DNA of 6,105 nt from an uncultured Lachnospiraceae bacterium (lineage in GTDB: Bacteria; Bacillota; Clostridia; Lachnospirales; Lachnospiraceae), in NCBI GenBank assembly GCA_902783935.1, contig CACZTA010000107.1:1-6105 (forward strand), given 5' to 3'. Under the pieces are notes generated by a model that was not told the origin of the DNA, did no database searches, and was given only the letters and a program-made list of their open reading frames with translations. Position 1 is the first letter of the stretch. Every line of letters starts with the position of its first letter. The translations under genes and the position numbers were made by a program. Positions 1 to 6,105 of the stretch are shown here, piece by piece.

Positions 1-280
1 ACAGGGCAATGCTCTTTCATGGGCATCTGCAGGCGGCCTGGGATTCCGCGGTTCAAGGAAATCTACTCCCTATGCTGCACAGATGGCAGCCGAGACAGCG
101 ACAAAAGCAGCTCTTATTCACGGACTGAAGACAGTTGACGTCTTCGTCAAGGGACCCGGTTCGGGAAGAGAAGCAGCGATCCGTGCTCTGTCCGCAGCGG
201 GACTTCAGGTGCTCTCCATCAAGGACTGCACACCGGTGCCGCACAACGGATGCCGTCCTCCGAAGAGAAGACGTGTCTGA
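1..280 (+). CDS. rpsK: 30S ribosomal protein S11, C-terminal part (5' end outside window)
   Basis: S11 is a small-subunit protein of the 30S platform that contacts 16S rRNA near the mRNA exit region. Ninety-two codons are visible (first whole codon at base 2, stop TGA at 278-280); the family is about 125-130 residues, so roughly the first 35-40 lie upstream of the window. The visible part carries the family signatures: [19 protein letters not shown], then [17 protein letters not shown], and the invariant tail [16 protein letters not shown]. One mild oddity is Cys in IKDCTP, where Val is usual. The reading frame runs open from the window edge, so any ATG inside it is internal. It is followed by rpsD after 107 bases, the standard order in Firmicutes alpha-type operons. 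Identification is secure. Confidence 0.97.
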   Translation, partial: QGNALSWASAGGLGFRGSRKSTPYAAQMAAETATKAALIHGLKTVDVFVKGPGSGREAAIRALSAAGLQVLSIKDCTPVPHNGCRPPKRRRV

Positions 281-328
281 TTTTAACACAGCAGACATAA
301 GAGCAGCGCAACAGAACTTGAAAGCAGG

Positions 329-359
329 CGCGCCGTGCAGAAAACGGACATACGGCGCG
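329..359 (+). promoter_or_regulatory. GC-rich hairpin, possible pseudoknot, in the rpsD leader
   Basis: Bases 329-336 (CGCGCCGT) are perfectly complementary to 352-359 (ACGGCGCG), with a G-U pair possible at 337/351, leaving a loop of about 14 bases. No T tract follows, so it is not an intrinsic terminator. A competing CCGT/ACGG pairing exists (333-336 with 344-347). The loop also holds GGAC (346-349), which can pair with GTCC (375-378) touching the end of the rpsD Shine-Dalgarno, giving an H-type pseudoknot arrangement. Known S4 autoregulation uses structured, pseudoknot-like mRNA targets; that this element is such a target is inference. Confidence 0.5.
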
Positions 360-369
360 GGTACAGTTT

Positions 370-376
370 AGGAGGT
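370..376 (+). promoter_or_regulatory. rpsD ribosome binding site, unusually far from the start
   Basis: AGGAGGT at 370-376 is a strong anti-16S match, but 11 bases lie between its end and the ATG at 388, more than the usual 5-9. No better start codon lies between; in frame upstream there are only ATA, AAT and AAA. The family N-terminus [16 protein letters not shown] fixes the ATG. The long spacing may reflect folding around the site. Confidence 0.75.
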
Positions 377-387
377 CCATAAATAAA

Positions 388-990
388 ATGGCAGTTAATA
401 GAACACCTGTTCTGAAAAGATGCAGATCACTGGGACTGGAGCCGACATACCTCGGCTATGACAAAAAGTCCAGAAGAGAACTGAAGAGATCCACACGCAA
501 GGTTTCCGAGTATGGCCAGCAGCTTCGCGAGAAGCAGAAGGCAAAGTTTATCTATGGCGTACTGGAGAAGCCCTTCCGCAATTACTACGAAAAGGCAGAC
601 CGCATGTCCGGCATGACAGGCGAGAACCTTATGCGTATGCTTGAGCTTCGCCTTGACAATGTTATCTTCCGCCTCGGTTTTGCGAGAACACGCAGGGAAG
701 CCCGTCAGATCGTTGATCATAAGCACGTCCTCGTGAACGGCAAATGTGTGAATATTCCGTCCTATCAGGTAAAGGCCGGTGACAAGATCGAGATCAGGGA
801 AGAGAAGAAGTCTTCCCCGAGATACAAAGCTGAGAACGGAATCATCGCTGCAACAGCCGGAAGAGCTGTTCCGGAATGGCTTGAGGCTGACAGTGAAAAA
901 CTTGAAGGAACCGTGAAAGAAGTTCCGACAAGAGAAGTGATTGATGTCCCTGTCAATGAGATGCTGATCGTCGAGTTGTATTCGAAATAA
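388..990 (+). CDS. rpsD: 30S ribosomal protein S4
   Basis: S4 is a primary 16S rRNA binder that starts 30S body assembly; in well-studied bacteria it also represses its own mRNA. The protein has 200 residues, normal for the family. The N-terminal domain (about 1-87) begins [16 protein letters not shown] and has [15 protein letters not shown] near 53-67. The S4 RNA-binding domain lies at about 88-150, with [20 protein letters not shown] and [17 protein letters not shown]. The C-terminus has VPEWLEAD (161-168) and the tail [16 protein letters not shown]. Only one Cys (Cys12) occurs in the N-terminal region, so this is the form without the four-Cys zinc site of some S4 proteins. It lies between rpsK and rpoA, in the same direction, with a structured leader upstream. 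Confidence 0.98.
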   Translation: MAVNRTPVLKRCRSLGLEPTYLGYDKKSRRELKRSTRKVSEYGQQLREKQKAKFIYGVLEKPFRNYYEKADRMSGMTGENLMRMLELRLDNVIFRLGFARTRREARQIVDHKHVLVNGKCVNIPSYQVKAGDKIEIREEKKSSPRYKAENGIIAATAGRAVPEWLEADSEKLEGTVKEVPTREVIDVPVNEMLIVELYSK

Positions 991-1030
991 TCTGATTCCC
1001 GGAACCCTTCACAAGTTTTTTACTATCCTT

Positions 1031-1047
1031 AAGGAGGGATGTAAGTG
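1031..1047 (+). promoter_or_regulatory. rpoA ribosome binding site with ATG-TAA before the GTG start
   Basis: AAGGAGG at 1031-1037 lies 7 bases before the GTG at 1045-1047, an ideal distance. Between them is ATG (1039-1041) followed at once by TAA (1042-1044), in frame with the GTG, so no ATG start is available and GTG must be the initiator. The ATG is only one base from the Shine-Dalgarno, too close for efficient initiation. The element sits in a 10-base palindrome, TCCTTAAGGA (1026-1035). Confidence 0.85.
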
Positions 1048-2004
1048 TTCGATTTTAATAAGCCAACGATTCAGATCGAAGAGCTTTCCCAGGATAAGTG
1101 TTTTGGACGTTTTGTAGTTGAACCTCTTGAGAGAGGTTACGGCACAACTCTGGGTAATTCGCTCCGCAGGATCATGCTCTCCTCACTTCCGGGCGCAGCC
1201 ATCAGCCAGGTCAAGATCGAAGGCGTTCTTCATGAGTTCAGCCCGATCCCCGGTGTGAAGGAGGATGTCTCTGAAATCATTATGAATCTGAAGTCTCTTG
1301 CGATCCGGAATACTTCGGAGACGGACGAACCCAAGAACGCGTATATCGAGTTTGAGGGCGAAGGTGTTGTGAGAGCTGCAGATATTCATGTGGATTCAGA
1401 TATCGAGATCATGAATCCGGATCAGGTCATCGCGACGCTTGACGGCGGCGCGAACAGCAAGCTGAACATGGAAATCACAATCACGAAAGGCCGCGGTTAC
1501 GTGAGCGCCGACAAAGGCAAGCTCGAAGACCAGCCGATCGGAGTCATCGCCGTGGATTCGATTTACACACCTGTAGACCGCGTCAACATGAGCGTTGAGA
1601 ATACACGTGTCGGACAGCAGACCGACTTTGACAAGCTGACGCTTGATGTCTGGACGAGGGGCACCCTGAGTCCGGAGGAAGCAGTCAGCCTGGCAGCAAA
1701 GGTGCTGAGCGAGCATCTGAAGCTGTTTGTCGATCTGACGGAGACGGCCAAATCTGTCGAAGTCATGATCGAACCCAAGGACGACGACAAGGAAAAAGCT
1801 CTCGAGATGAATATTGATGAGCTTGAACTTTCCGTCCGTTCGTACAACTGCCTGAAGAGGGCGGGAATTAATACAGTTGAGGAGCTCTGCAATAAAACTT
1901 CCGAAGATATGATGAAGGTCCGCAATCTCGGACGCAAATCTCTGGAAGAAGTGCTCGCAAAACTGAAGGATCTGGGACTCTCGCTCCGTCCGAGCGAGGA
2001 GTAA
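1045..2004 (+). CDS. rpoA: DNA-directed RNA polymerase subunit alpha
   Basis: Alpha dimerises to scaffold RNA polymerase assembly, and its C-terminal domain contacts UP elements and activators. The 319-residue length is typical. The N-terminal domain (about 1-235) has [20 protein letters not shown] (31-50), [13 protein letters not shown] (63-75), [19 protein letters not shown] (174-192) and [16 protein letters not shown] (198-213). A charged linker (EPKDDDKEK, about 243-251) leads to the C-terminal domain (about 252-319). There the residues that bind UP-element DNA in E. coli are all present at the same numbers: Arg265, Asn268, Cys269, Gly296, Lys298 and Ser299. The start is GTG, set by the Shine-Dalgarno and by the family N-terminus. 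It is preceded by rpsD (54-base gap) and followed by rplQ (95-base gap). Confidence 0.98.
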   Translation: MFDFNKPTIQIEELSQDKCFGRFVVEPLERGYGTTLGNSLRRIMLSSLPGAAISQVKIEGVLHEFSPIPGVKEDVSEIIMNLKSLAIRNTSETDEPKNAYIEFEGEGVVRAADIHVDSDIEIMNPDQVIATLDGGANSKLNMEITITKGRGYVSADKGKLEDQPIGVIAVDSIYTPVDRVNMSVENTRVGQQTDFDKLTLDVWTRGTLSPEEAVSLAAKVLSEHLKLFVDLTETAKSVEVMIEPKDDDKEKALEMNIDELELSVRSYNCLKRAGINTVEELCNKTSEDMMKVRNLGRKSLEEVLAKLKDLGLSLRPSEE

Positions 2005-2028
2005 TCCGGAAGAAACCCAATATGTCCA

Positions 2029-2080
2029 CGGCATGAAGCGCTCCGCCAGTAAGACCGAAGAGCATGACGGAAGCGTGCCG
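2029..2080 (+). promoter_or_regulatory. Imperfect hairpin in the rpoA-rplQ spacer
   Basis: Twelve Watson-Crick pairs can form: 2029-2033 (CGGCA) with 2076-2080 (TGCCG), and 2039-2045 (CGCTCCG) with 2068-2075 (CGGAAGCG). There is a 5-base bulge on the left arm and a single A bulge on the right; the loop is 22 bases. No T tract follows, so it is not a terminator. It ends 6 bases before the rplQ Shine-Dalgarno and could affect rplQ translation or mRNA processing. The role is inferred. Confidence 0.3.
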
Positions 2081-2086
2081 CATGAG

Positions 2087-2092
2087 AAGGAG
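2087..2092 (+). promoter_or_regulatory. rplQ ribosome binding site (decides the start)
   Basis: AAGGAG at 2087-2092 lies 7 bases before ATG 2100. This supports the start at 2100 over an in-frame ATG at 2064, which lacks a good ribosome binding site and would add 12 residues not found in L17 proteins. Confidence 0.85.
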
Positions 2093-2099
2093 AGACAAC

Positions 2100-2636
2100 A
2101 TGTCAGGTTACAGAAAACTGAGCAGAACGTCTGCACAGAGAAAAGCGCTTCTGAGAAGCCAGGTTACCAGCTTTTTATATCACGGCAGAATGATCACCAC
2201 AGAGGCGAAGGCAAAAGAAGTTGCCCGGATCGCGGAAGGACTGATCGCTCTTGCAGTGAAGGAAAAGGATAACTATGAAACAGTTACCATCACCGCCAAG
2301 GTTCCGAAGAAGGATGCCGAAGGCAAGCGCGTCAAGGAAGAAAAAGACGGCAAGAAGGTGACCGTATTTCTTGAAGAGCAGAAGGAAATCCGCAAGGATA
2401 TGCCTTCCAGGCTGCATGCAAGACGTAAAATGAATAAGGTATTCTACCCGGTCGTCGAAGTTCCGTCCGAAGGCAAAGGCCGCAAGAAGGGAACAAAGAA
2501 GATCGATATGGCGCAGAAGATGTTTGACGAAATCGCTCCGAAGTATGTAAACAGGAACGGCGGATATACCAGAATCGTCAAAATCGCGCAGCGCCCCGGT
2601 GACGGAGCCATGAAGGTTCTGCTTGAGCTCGTATAA
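2100..2636 (+). CDS. rplQ: 50S ribosomal protein L17 with internal insertion
   Basis: L17 is a large-subunit protein located near the peptide exit tunnel. The start at 2100 gives [19 protein letters not shown], the family N-terminus. The conserved core continues with [19 protein letters not shown] (23-41), IAEGLIALA (44-52), the SRLHARRKM region (103-111), and the C-terminal [20 protein letters not shown] (141-160) ending LLELV. The protein has 178 residues against about 115-130 in most bacteria. The extra length is a lysine- and glutamate-rich segment at about 58-101 and a shorter one at about 113-136 ([13 protein letters not shown]). I recall similar long L17 proteins in Lachnospiraceae, so this looks like a lineage trait and not a fusion. 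It is the last gene of the ribosomal operon and is followed by a terminator. Confidence 0.96.
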   Translation: MSGYRKLSRTSAQRKALLRSQVTSFLYHGRMITTEAKAKEVARIAEGLIALAVKEKDNYETVTITAKVPKKDAEGKRVKEEKDGKKVTVFLEEQKEIRKDMPSRLHARRKMNKVFYPVVEVPSEGKGRKKGTKKIDMAQKMFDEIAPKYVNRNGGYTRIVKIAQRPGDGAMKVLLELV

Positions 2637-2652
2637 GCCTTAAGATGATCTG

Positions 2653-2686
2653 AGACCGACGCATTATTTCGTGCGCCGGTCTTTTG
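2653..2686 (+). terminator. Intrinsic-type terminator after rplQ
   Basis: AGACCG (2653-2658) pairs with CGGTCT (2677-2682). After one A/C mismatch (2659/2676), CGCA (2660-2663) pairs with TGCG (2672-2675), closing an 8-base loop. A short run of four T (2682-2685) follows, interrupted by G. It starts 17 bases after the rplQ stop, as expected for the end of the ribosomal operon. The short T run suggests incomplete termination. Confidence 0.75.
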
Positions 2687-2703
2687 TGGTATCACAGCAT
2701 TAC

Positions 2704-2708
2704 GGAGG
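2704..2708 (+). promoter_or_regulatory. Ribosome binding site of the solute-binding-like gene
   Basis: GGAGG at 2704-2708 stands 6 bases before ATG 2715, fixing the start ahead of a strongly basic signal-peptide n-region. It lies 18 bases after the terminator's T run. No convincing -35/-10 pair was seen between 2637 and 2703. Confidence 0.8.
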
Positions 2709-2714
2709 ATTCCC

Positions 2715-4142
2715 ATGAAGGTATACCCGGAAGGAGAAAGCTCCCTCCGCCGCAGGCGGGGAAAACGCCGCGCCGCTGCCGGAATAATGACTGCGGTCTG
2801 TATTCTTCTGATGCTGCTGCCTGCAGCAGGCCGTGCGTCAGGTGACGGAGGCGATCTGCCTGTGCCCGGGAAAAATACAGCCTGCTATCAGATCGTGTGC
2901 AGGGATGACCGGCTCGAGCAGATGATGCTGAAATATGTTCCGGACTATAAAGAAGGTGAAAGGCTGGGAACAGACCTGGGTTCGAGAGTCACCGTCAAAA
3001 CCGGCATGCTCGGAGAAATGCCCGTTCGCTGGACGATCATCGACGCTTCGGAAACCGCCTATATGAACTATCTGGACACGCTGCTTCTTGAGCAGGAAGA
3101 GAGAAGCGATAACGACCGAATAGATCTGTTTGCCGTTTCTTCGGAATATCTCAGTAAATATTGTGATGAGACAGCGGAAGTGACTGTGCCGCTTGCGGAA
3201 ACCGGTCTCAGGGAAGAAGATCTCGCGGGCCAGTATGAGATCATGAAGGTGCCAGGGTGTGACATCTCCGGAAGGCAGAGGGCGGTGACGCCATTTCTGC
3301 CGGCAGGCGTCTGGGCTTACAGGCGCAGCATCGCCGAAGAAGTTTTCGGATCGGATGATCCTGGGCTCATCAGCGGAAAACTCGGCACCTGGCAGGATTT
3401 CACGGATACAGCTGCAGCGATGAAAGAAAAAGGATTCCGGATGTATTCGGGCTATACCGACACCTGGAAAGCCTGTGATGCCGGGCGGGAGACTGCCTGG
3501 ATCAGCGAGGACGGAACGATCAGTTTTGACCGGCTGACTGTCGGCTGGGTCCGCAGGACCAGTGCGGATGCCGCAGAGGGAAGAACCGGCGGAACGGAGA
3601 GATGGTCCGATGCCTGGGTCAGCGACTACGGAAGCGGGGGCAGGACGTTCGGCACTTATCTGACGGTCAGTGAGCTGAAGGCGCTGATCCGGGAGACGGA
3701 TGCTTCTCAGAAGAATGACTGGGCCTGCGTGTGCGGACCCGGCTCTTACGCGGACAGCTGTACCTGGTACTGCGCAGCAGCCGGCAGTTCCCATCTGAAG
3801 GAAACGGGAGACATCTTCCGGAAACTTTTCTGTACGGAAGAGACCCTTCAGGCCCTGCTTGCAGATACGGGGGAGGGCGTGAATCACAGAGACGTCATGG
3901 AACGGGCTGCGGCGGACGATGCGTTTAAAAGTACCATATGCAGCGGGCAGAATCTCATGGAGGTGCTGGACCGTGCGGCATCGGCATGCAGTACGGAAAA
4001 CAGGACCGTCTATGATGACGGACTCGCGGAGATATTTATATCGTCCTATCTCCCTTTCTTCAGAGGGGAAACAGATGAAGCTTCAGCCATGCATGATTTT
4101 TATGAACTTGCACGGAAGCGCTACCCGGATCTTCTGATCTGA
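2715..4142 (+). CDS. Secreted extracellular solute-binding protein, sugar ABC type, divergent
   Basis: This is probably an extracellular solute-binding protein of the carbohydrate ABC transporter type, 475 residues. The N-terminus is a signal peptide: basic n-region LRRRRGKRR (11-19), hydrophobic core about 20-38, and likely signal peptidase I cleavage after Ala41 (AAGRA/SGDGG). The only Cys in this region (Cys29) is inside the hydrophobic core with no lipobox, so it is not an evident lipoprotein, unlike most Gram-positive binding proteins. Family-like segments: MMLKYVPDY (70-78), VRWTII (104-109), YMNYLDTLLLEQEERSDNDR (116-135), IDLFAVSSEYLSKY (136-149), VWAYRRSIAEEVFGSDDP (199-216), WQDFTDTAAAMKEKGFRMYS (226-245), and the tail MHDFYELARKRYPDL (459-473). 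Segments that carry ligand-contacting aromatics in homologues I recall look altered (about 311-325 and 341-353). The mature part has 12 cysteines, many for an exported protein. No permease or ATPase gene adjoins; ftsH follows after 40 bases. The ligand is unknown, and a non-transport role is possible. Confidence 0.78.
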   Translation: MKVYPEGESSLRRRRGKRRAAAGIMTAVCILLMLLPAAGRASGDGGDLPVPGKNTACYQIVCRDDRLEQMMLKYVPDYKEGERLGTDLGSRVTVKTGMLGEMPVRWTIIDASETAYMNYLDTLLLEQEERSDNDRIDLFAVSSEYLSKYCDETAEVTVPLAETGLREEDLAGQYEIMKVPGCDISGRQRAVTPFLPAGVWAYRRSIAEEVFGSDDPGLISGKLGTWQDFTDTAAAMKEKGFRMYSGYTDTWKACDAGRETAWISEDGTISFDRLTVGWVRRTSADAAEGRTGGTERWSDAWVSDYGSGGRTFGTYLTVSELKALIRETDASQKNDWACVCGPGSYADSCTWYCAAAGSSHLKETGDIFRKLFCTEETLQALLADTGEGVNHRDVMERAAADDAFKSTICSGQNLMEVLDRAASACSTENRTVYDDGLAEIFISSYLPFFRGETDEASAMHDFYELARKRYPDLLI

Positions 4143-4167
4143 TCAGTGACAGCCCAGGAACGGCTGT
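4134..4167 (+). other. Two inverted repeats at the junction with ftsH
   Basis: CTGATC-T-GATCAG (4134-4146) is a perfect odd palindrome covering the TGA stop of the upstream gene. It is followed by ACAGCC/GGCTGT (4149-4154 and 4162-4167), a 6-bp stem with a 7-base loop. No T tract follows, so this is not a terminator. The second stem ends 4 bases before the ftsH Shine-Dalgarno. Function unknown; either could be chance. Confidence 0.25.
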
Positions 4168-4171
4168 AGAT

Positions 4172-4175
4172 GGAG
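4172..4175 (+). promoter_or_regulatory. ftsH ribosome binding site
   Basis: GGAG at 4172-4175 lies 7 bases before ATG 4183. It is shorter than the other Shine-Dalgarno sites in the window, suggesting modest translation. The position agrees with a short hydrophilic N-terminus before the first FtsH membrane segment. Confidence 0.75.
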
Positions 4176-4182
4176 TAATTTC

Positions 4183-6105
4183 ATGAATGATAAACGCGGA
4201 AACCGGTCTCCTCTGGGAGACAATAACGGCAACAGAAACGGAGGACAGTCATTTCTGATCGTAGTGGTCTGCATGCTTGTCAGCCTGATCTGCGTGGCTC
4301 TTTTTTCGGGTGTGACCAATACGACCTCCTCGAGAAAAATCAGCTATGACGAGTTCATCCGCATGCTGAATGACGGAGAAGTCAAATCGGTCGTGATCAA
4401 TACGGATACGATCGACGTCACCGGTACGGGGGAGCAGGACGCTGCTCCGGGCATAAAGTACTATACGACCAGAACGGAAGATATAACGGCTCTGACGGAA
4501 CGCCTGGATAAAGCCAACGTAACGTTTTCCAGAAAGGAAACCAGTGTTGCGGGGGAAGTGCTCGAAGCGGCATTGAGCTTCCTGATCCCGTTTGTCTTCT
4601 TCCTGATTGTCATGTCGGTTTTCATGAACCGCATGAACAAAGGCGGAGGCATGATGGGCGTCGGGCGGAGCAAAGCCAGGACCTATGTGCAGAAGAACAC
4701 GGGCGTCACCTTTAAAGATGTCGCCGGTGAAGACGAGGCCAAGGAGAGCCTGCAGGAGGTCGTGGAATTTCTGCATAACCCCGGCAGATATATCGAGATC
4801 GGCGCAAAGCTGCCGAAAGGAGCCCTCCTGGTCGGCCCTCCCGGCACGGGGAAGACGCTTCTCGCGAAGGCAGTTGCGGGGGAGGCGAACGTCCCGTTTT
4901 TCTCCCTCTCCGGGTCGGAATTTGTCGAGATGTTCGTCGGTGTCGGCGCGAGCCGTGTGAGGGACCTGTTTGAAGAAGCGAAGAAGAATGCTCCCTGCAT
5001 CATCTTTATAGACGAAATTGATGCCATCGGAAAGACGAGGGACAGCGGCCGCTGGGGCGGCAATGATGAGAGAGAACAGACACTGAACCAGCTGCTGGCT
5101 GAGATGGACGGATTTGATTCATCTAAAGGACTGCTGATCCTTGCAGCCACAAACCGGCCCGAAGTGCTGGATCCCGCACTTCTCCGCCCGGGGCGCTTTG
5201 ACCGCCGGGTAATCGTCGACAGACCGGACCTGAAGGGCCGCGTCGCCATCCTGAAAGTCCATGCGAAAGACGTGGCGATGGATGAAACGGTCGATCTCGA
5301 AGGGATCGCACTCGCCACAAGCGGCGCCGTGGGGTCGGATCTCGCAAATATGATTAATGAAGCCGCGATCCTCGCTGTCAAGCACGGGCGGGCAGCCGTC
5401 AACCAGCAGGATCTTCTGGATGCGGTGGAAGTGGTGCTCGTCGGAAAGGAAAAGAAAGACCGGATCCTGAGCAGGGAAGAGCGGCGCATTGTCTCCTATC
5501 ATGAAGTCGGACACGCACTGCTGACGGCTCTCCAGAAAAATGCGGAGCCGGTACAGAAGATCACCATTATCCCGAGGACGATGGGCGCGCTCGGCTACGT
5601 GCTCCAGGTTCCCGAGGAGGAAAAGTTCCTGAATACAAAGAAGGAACTGGAAGCCAGGCTTGTCGTGGCGCTCGGCGGACGCGCTGCCGAAGAAATTGTC
5701 TTTGATACGGTCACGACGGGTGCGGCGAACGATATCGAGCAGGCGACGGCGATCGCCAGGGCCATGATCACCCAGTACGGCATGTCGGAAAAGTTCGGCC
5801 TGATGGGGCTCGCCTCCCAGGAGAATAAATATCTCGACGGCCGTACCGTGCTCAACTGCGGCGACCAGACAGCCACGGAAATCGACCATGAAGTGATGAA
5901 AATGCTCAGGAAGTCCTATGAGCAGGCGCTGTCCATGCTGCGGGTGCACCGCGCGACAATGGACCGCATCGCCGAGTGCCTGATCCGCCAGGAGACGATT
6001 ACCGGCAAGGAATTCATGAAGATTTACCGGGAATGCGAAGGACTCGCCCCGGAAGAACCCGTGAATGAAGAAGCGCCGGGTGAGGGCGTATCTTCAGAGC
6101 CTGAA
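4183..6105 (+). CDS. ftsH: ATP-dependent zinc metalloprotease FtsH (3' end outside window)
   Basis: FtsH is a membrane-anchored hexameric AAA+ protease that extracts and degrades misfolded membrane proteins and some regulators. 641 codons are visible without a stop; the usual length is about 600-700. A hydrophilic Asn/Gly-rich start (1-22) leads to membrane segment 1 (about 24-42), an extracytoplasmic domain (43-128) and segment 2 (about 129-149). The AAA domain has Walker A GPPGTGKT (218-225), pore motif FVG (251-253), Walker B IIFIDEID (Asp277, Glu278), sensor Asn324, and arginine fingers Arg335 and Arg338 in LLRPGRFDR. The protease domain has HEVGH (His440, Glu441, His444) and the third zinc ligand Asp517 in AANDIEQAT, so both activities look intact. 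HEVGH and [15 protein letters not shown] differ from the common HEAGH and GFSGADLANLVNEAA; I recall the variants from Lachnospiraceae. An acidic, Pro/Glu-rich tail starts near 617. It is probably cotranscribed with the upstream gene. Confidence 0.96.
   Translation, partial: MNDKRGNRSPLGDNNGNRNGGQSFLIVVVCMLVSLICVALFSGVTNTTSSRKISYDEFIRMLNDGEVKSVVINTDTIDVTGTGEQDAAPGIKYYTTRTEDITALTERLDKANVTFSRKETSVAGEVLEAALSFLIPFVFFLIVMSVFMNRMNKGGGMMGVGRSKARTYVQKNTGVTFKDVAGEDEAKESLQEVVEFLHNPGRYIEIGAKLPKGALLVGPPGTGKTLLAKAVAGEANVPFFSLSGSEFVEMFVGVGASRVRDLFEEAKKNAPCIIFIDEIDAIGKTRDSGRWGGNDEREQTLNQLLAEMDGFDSSKGLLILAATNRPEVLDPALLRPGRFDRRVIVDRPDLKGRVAILKVHAKDVAMDETVDLEGIALATSGAVGSDLANMINEAAILAVKHGRAAVNQQDLLDAVEVVLVGKEKKDRILSREERRIVSYHEVGHALLTALQKNAEPVQKITIIPRTMGALGYVLQVPEEEKFLNTKKELEARLVVALGGRAAEEIVFDTVTTGAANDIEQATAIARAMITQYGMSEKFGLMGLASQENKYLDGRTVLNCGDQTATEIDHEVMKMLRKSYEQALSMLRVHRATMDRIAECLIRQETITGKEFMKIYRECEGLAPEEPVNEEAPGEGVSSEPE

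Noticed and set aside
1000..1021. Possible terminator before rpoA (T run at 1016-1021)
   Set aside because: No stable stem precedes the T run; only a TTCC/GGAA pair with a one-base loop was found.
2064..2099. Upstream in-frame ATG for rplQ at 2064
   Set aside because: It would add 12 residues absent from the L17 family, lacks a good Shine-Dalgarno and lies within the spacer hairpin; ATG 2100 has AAGGAG at proper spacing.
1396..2136. 246-residue minus-strand frame opposite rpoA
   Set aside because: It lies opposite the conserved rpoA coding sequence and shows no domain of its own.
2033..2272. 79-residue + strand frame starting in the rpoA-rplQ spacer
   Set aside because: It mostly overlaps rplQ in another frame, has no ribosome binding site and no recognisable content.
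2623..2651. Possible promoter for the solute-binding-like gene (TTGAGC at 2623)
   Set aside because: No acceptable -10 hexamer occurs at 16-18 bases spacing, and the terminator lies downstream of it.
2745..2838. Tat signal or lipoprotein signal in the solute-binding-like protein
   Set aside because: The arginine run lacks the FLK-like part of a twin-arginine motif, and the only Cys (29) is inside the hydrophobic core without a lipobox, so a Sec/signal peptidase I signal fits best.
2838..3887. 349-residue open frame on the minus strand opposite the solute-binding-like gene
   Set aside because: It overlaps a well-supported + strand gene with signal peptide and ribosome binding site, and its translation shows no recognisable domain. 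Long antisense frames are common in GC-biased coding DNA.
4683..5949. Long minus-strand frames opposite ftsH (4683-5489 and 5119-5949)
   Set aside because: The + strand encodes complete FtsH catalytic motifs here; the antisense translations are rich in Arg and Ser or low in recognisable motifs, typical of shadows.

Overview
The window is the distal end of a ribosomal-protein (alpha-type) operon, followed by two genes that do not normally belong to it. The organism is most likely a member of the Lachnospiraceae (Firmicutes, Clostridia) with about half G+C by eye. Three things suggest this: the gene order rpsK-rpsD-rpoA-rplQ; an L17 with a large internal insertion; and S4, FtsH and solute-binding-protein sequences resembling Lachnospiraceae homologues as I recall them. 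No genus can be named from this sequence alone.

Layout, all on the + strand. 1-280: C-terminal part of rpsK (S11), cut by the window edge. 281-387: a spacer with a strong GC-rich hairpin, possibly a pseudoknot, just before rpsD. 388-990: rpsD (S4). 1045-2004: rpoA (RNA polymerase alpha), starting with GTG. 2005-2099: a spacer with an imperfect hairpin. 2100-2636: rplQ (L17), with an intrinsic-type terminator just after it at 2653-2686. 2715-4142: a 475-residue secreted protein of the extracellular sugar-type ABC solute-binding family, without a lipobox and without transporter genes beside it. 4183-6105: ftsH, the membrane ATP-dependent zinc protease, 641 residues visible and still open at the window end. 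No stretch over 300 bases lacks a gene.

The first four genes supply ribosome parts and RNA polymerase alpha from one transcript that probably ends at 2653-2686. The solute-binding-like gene and ftsH are 40 bases apart with no terminator between them, so they probably form a second unit. No convincing promoter was seen for it, so read-through from the ribosomal operon is possible.

I found no clear new multi-gene system. The best leads are the candidate S4-type regulatory pseudoknot before rpsD and the divergent, cysteine-rich, orphan solute-binding-like protein paired with FtsH where the usual Firmicutes gene order breaks off.
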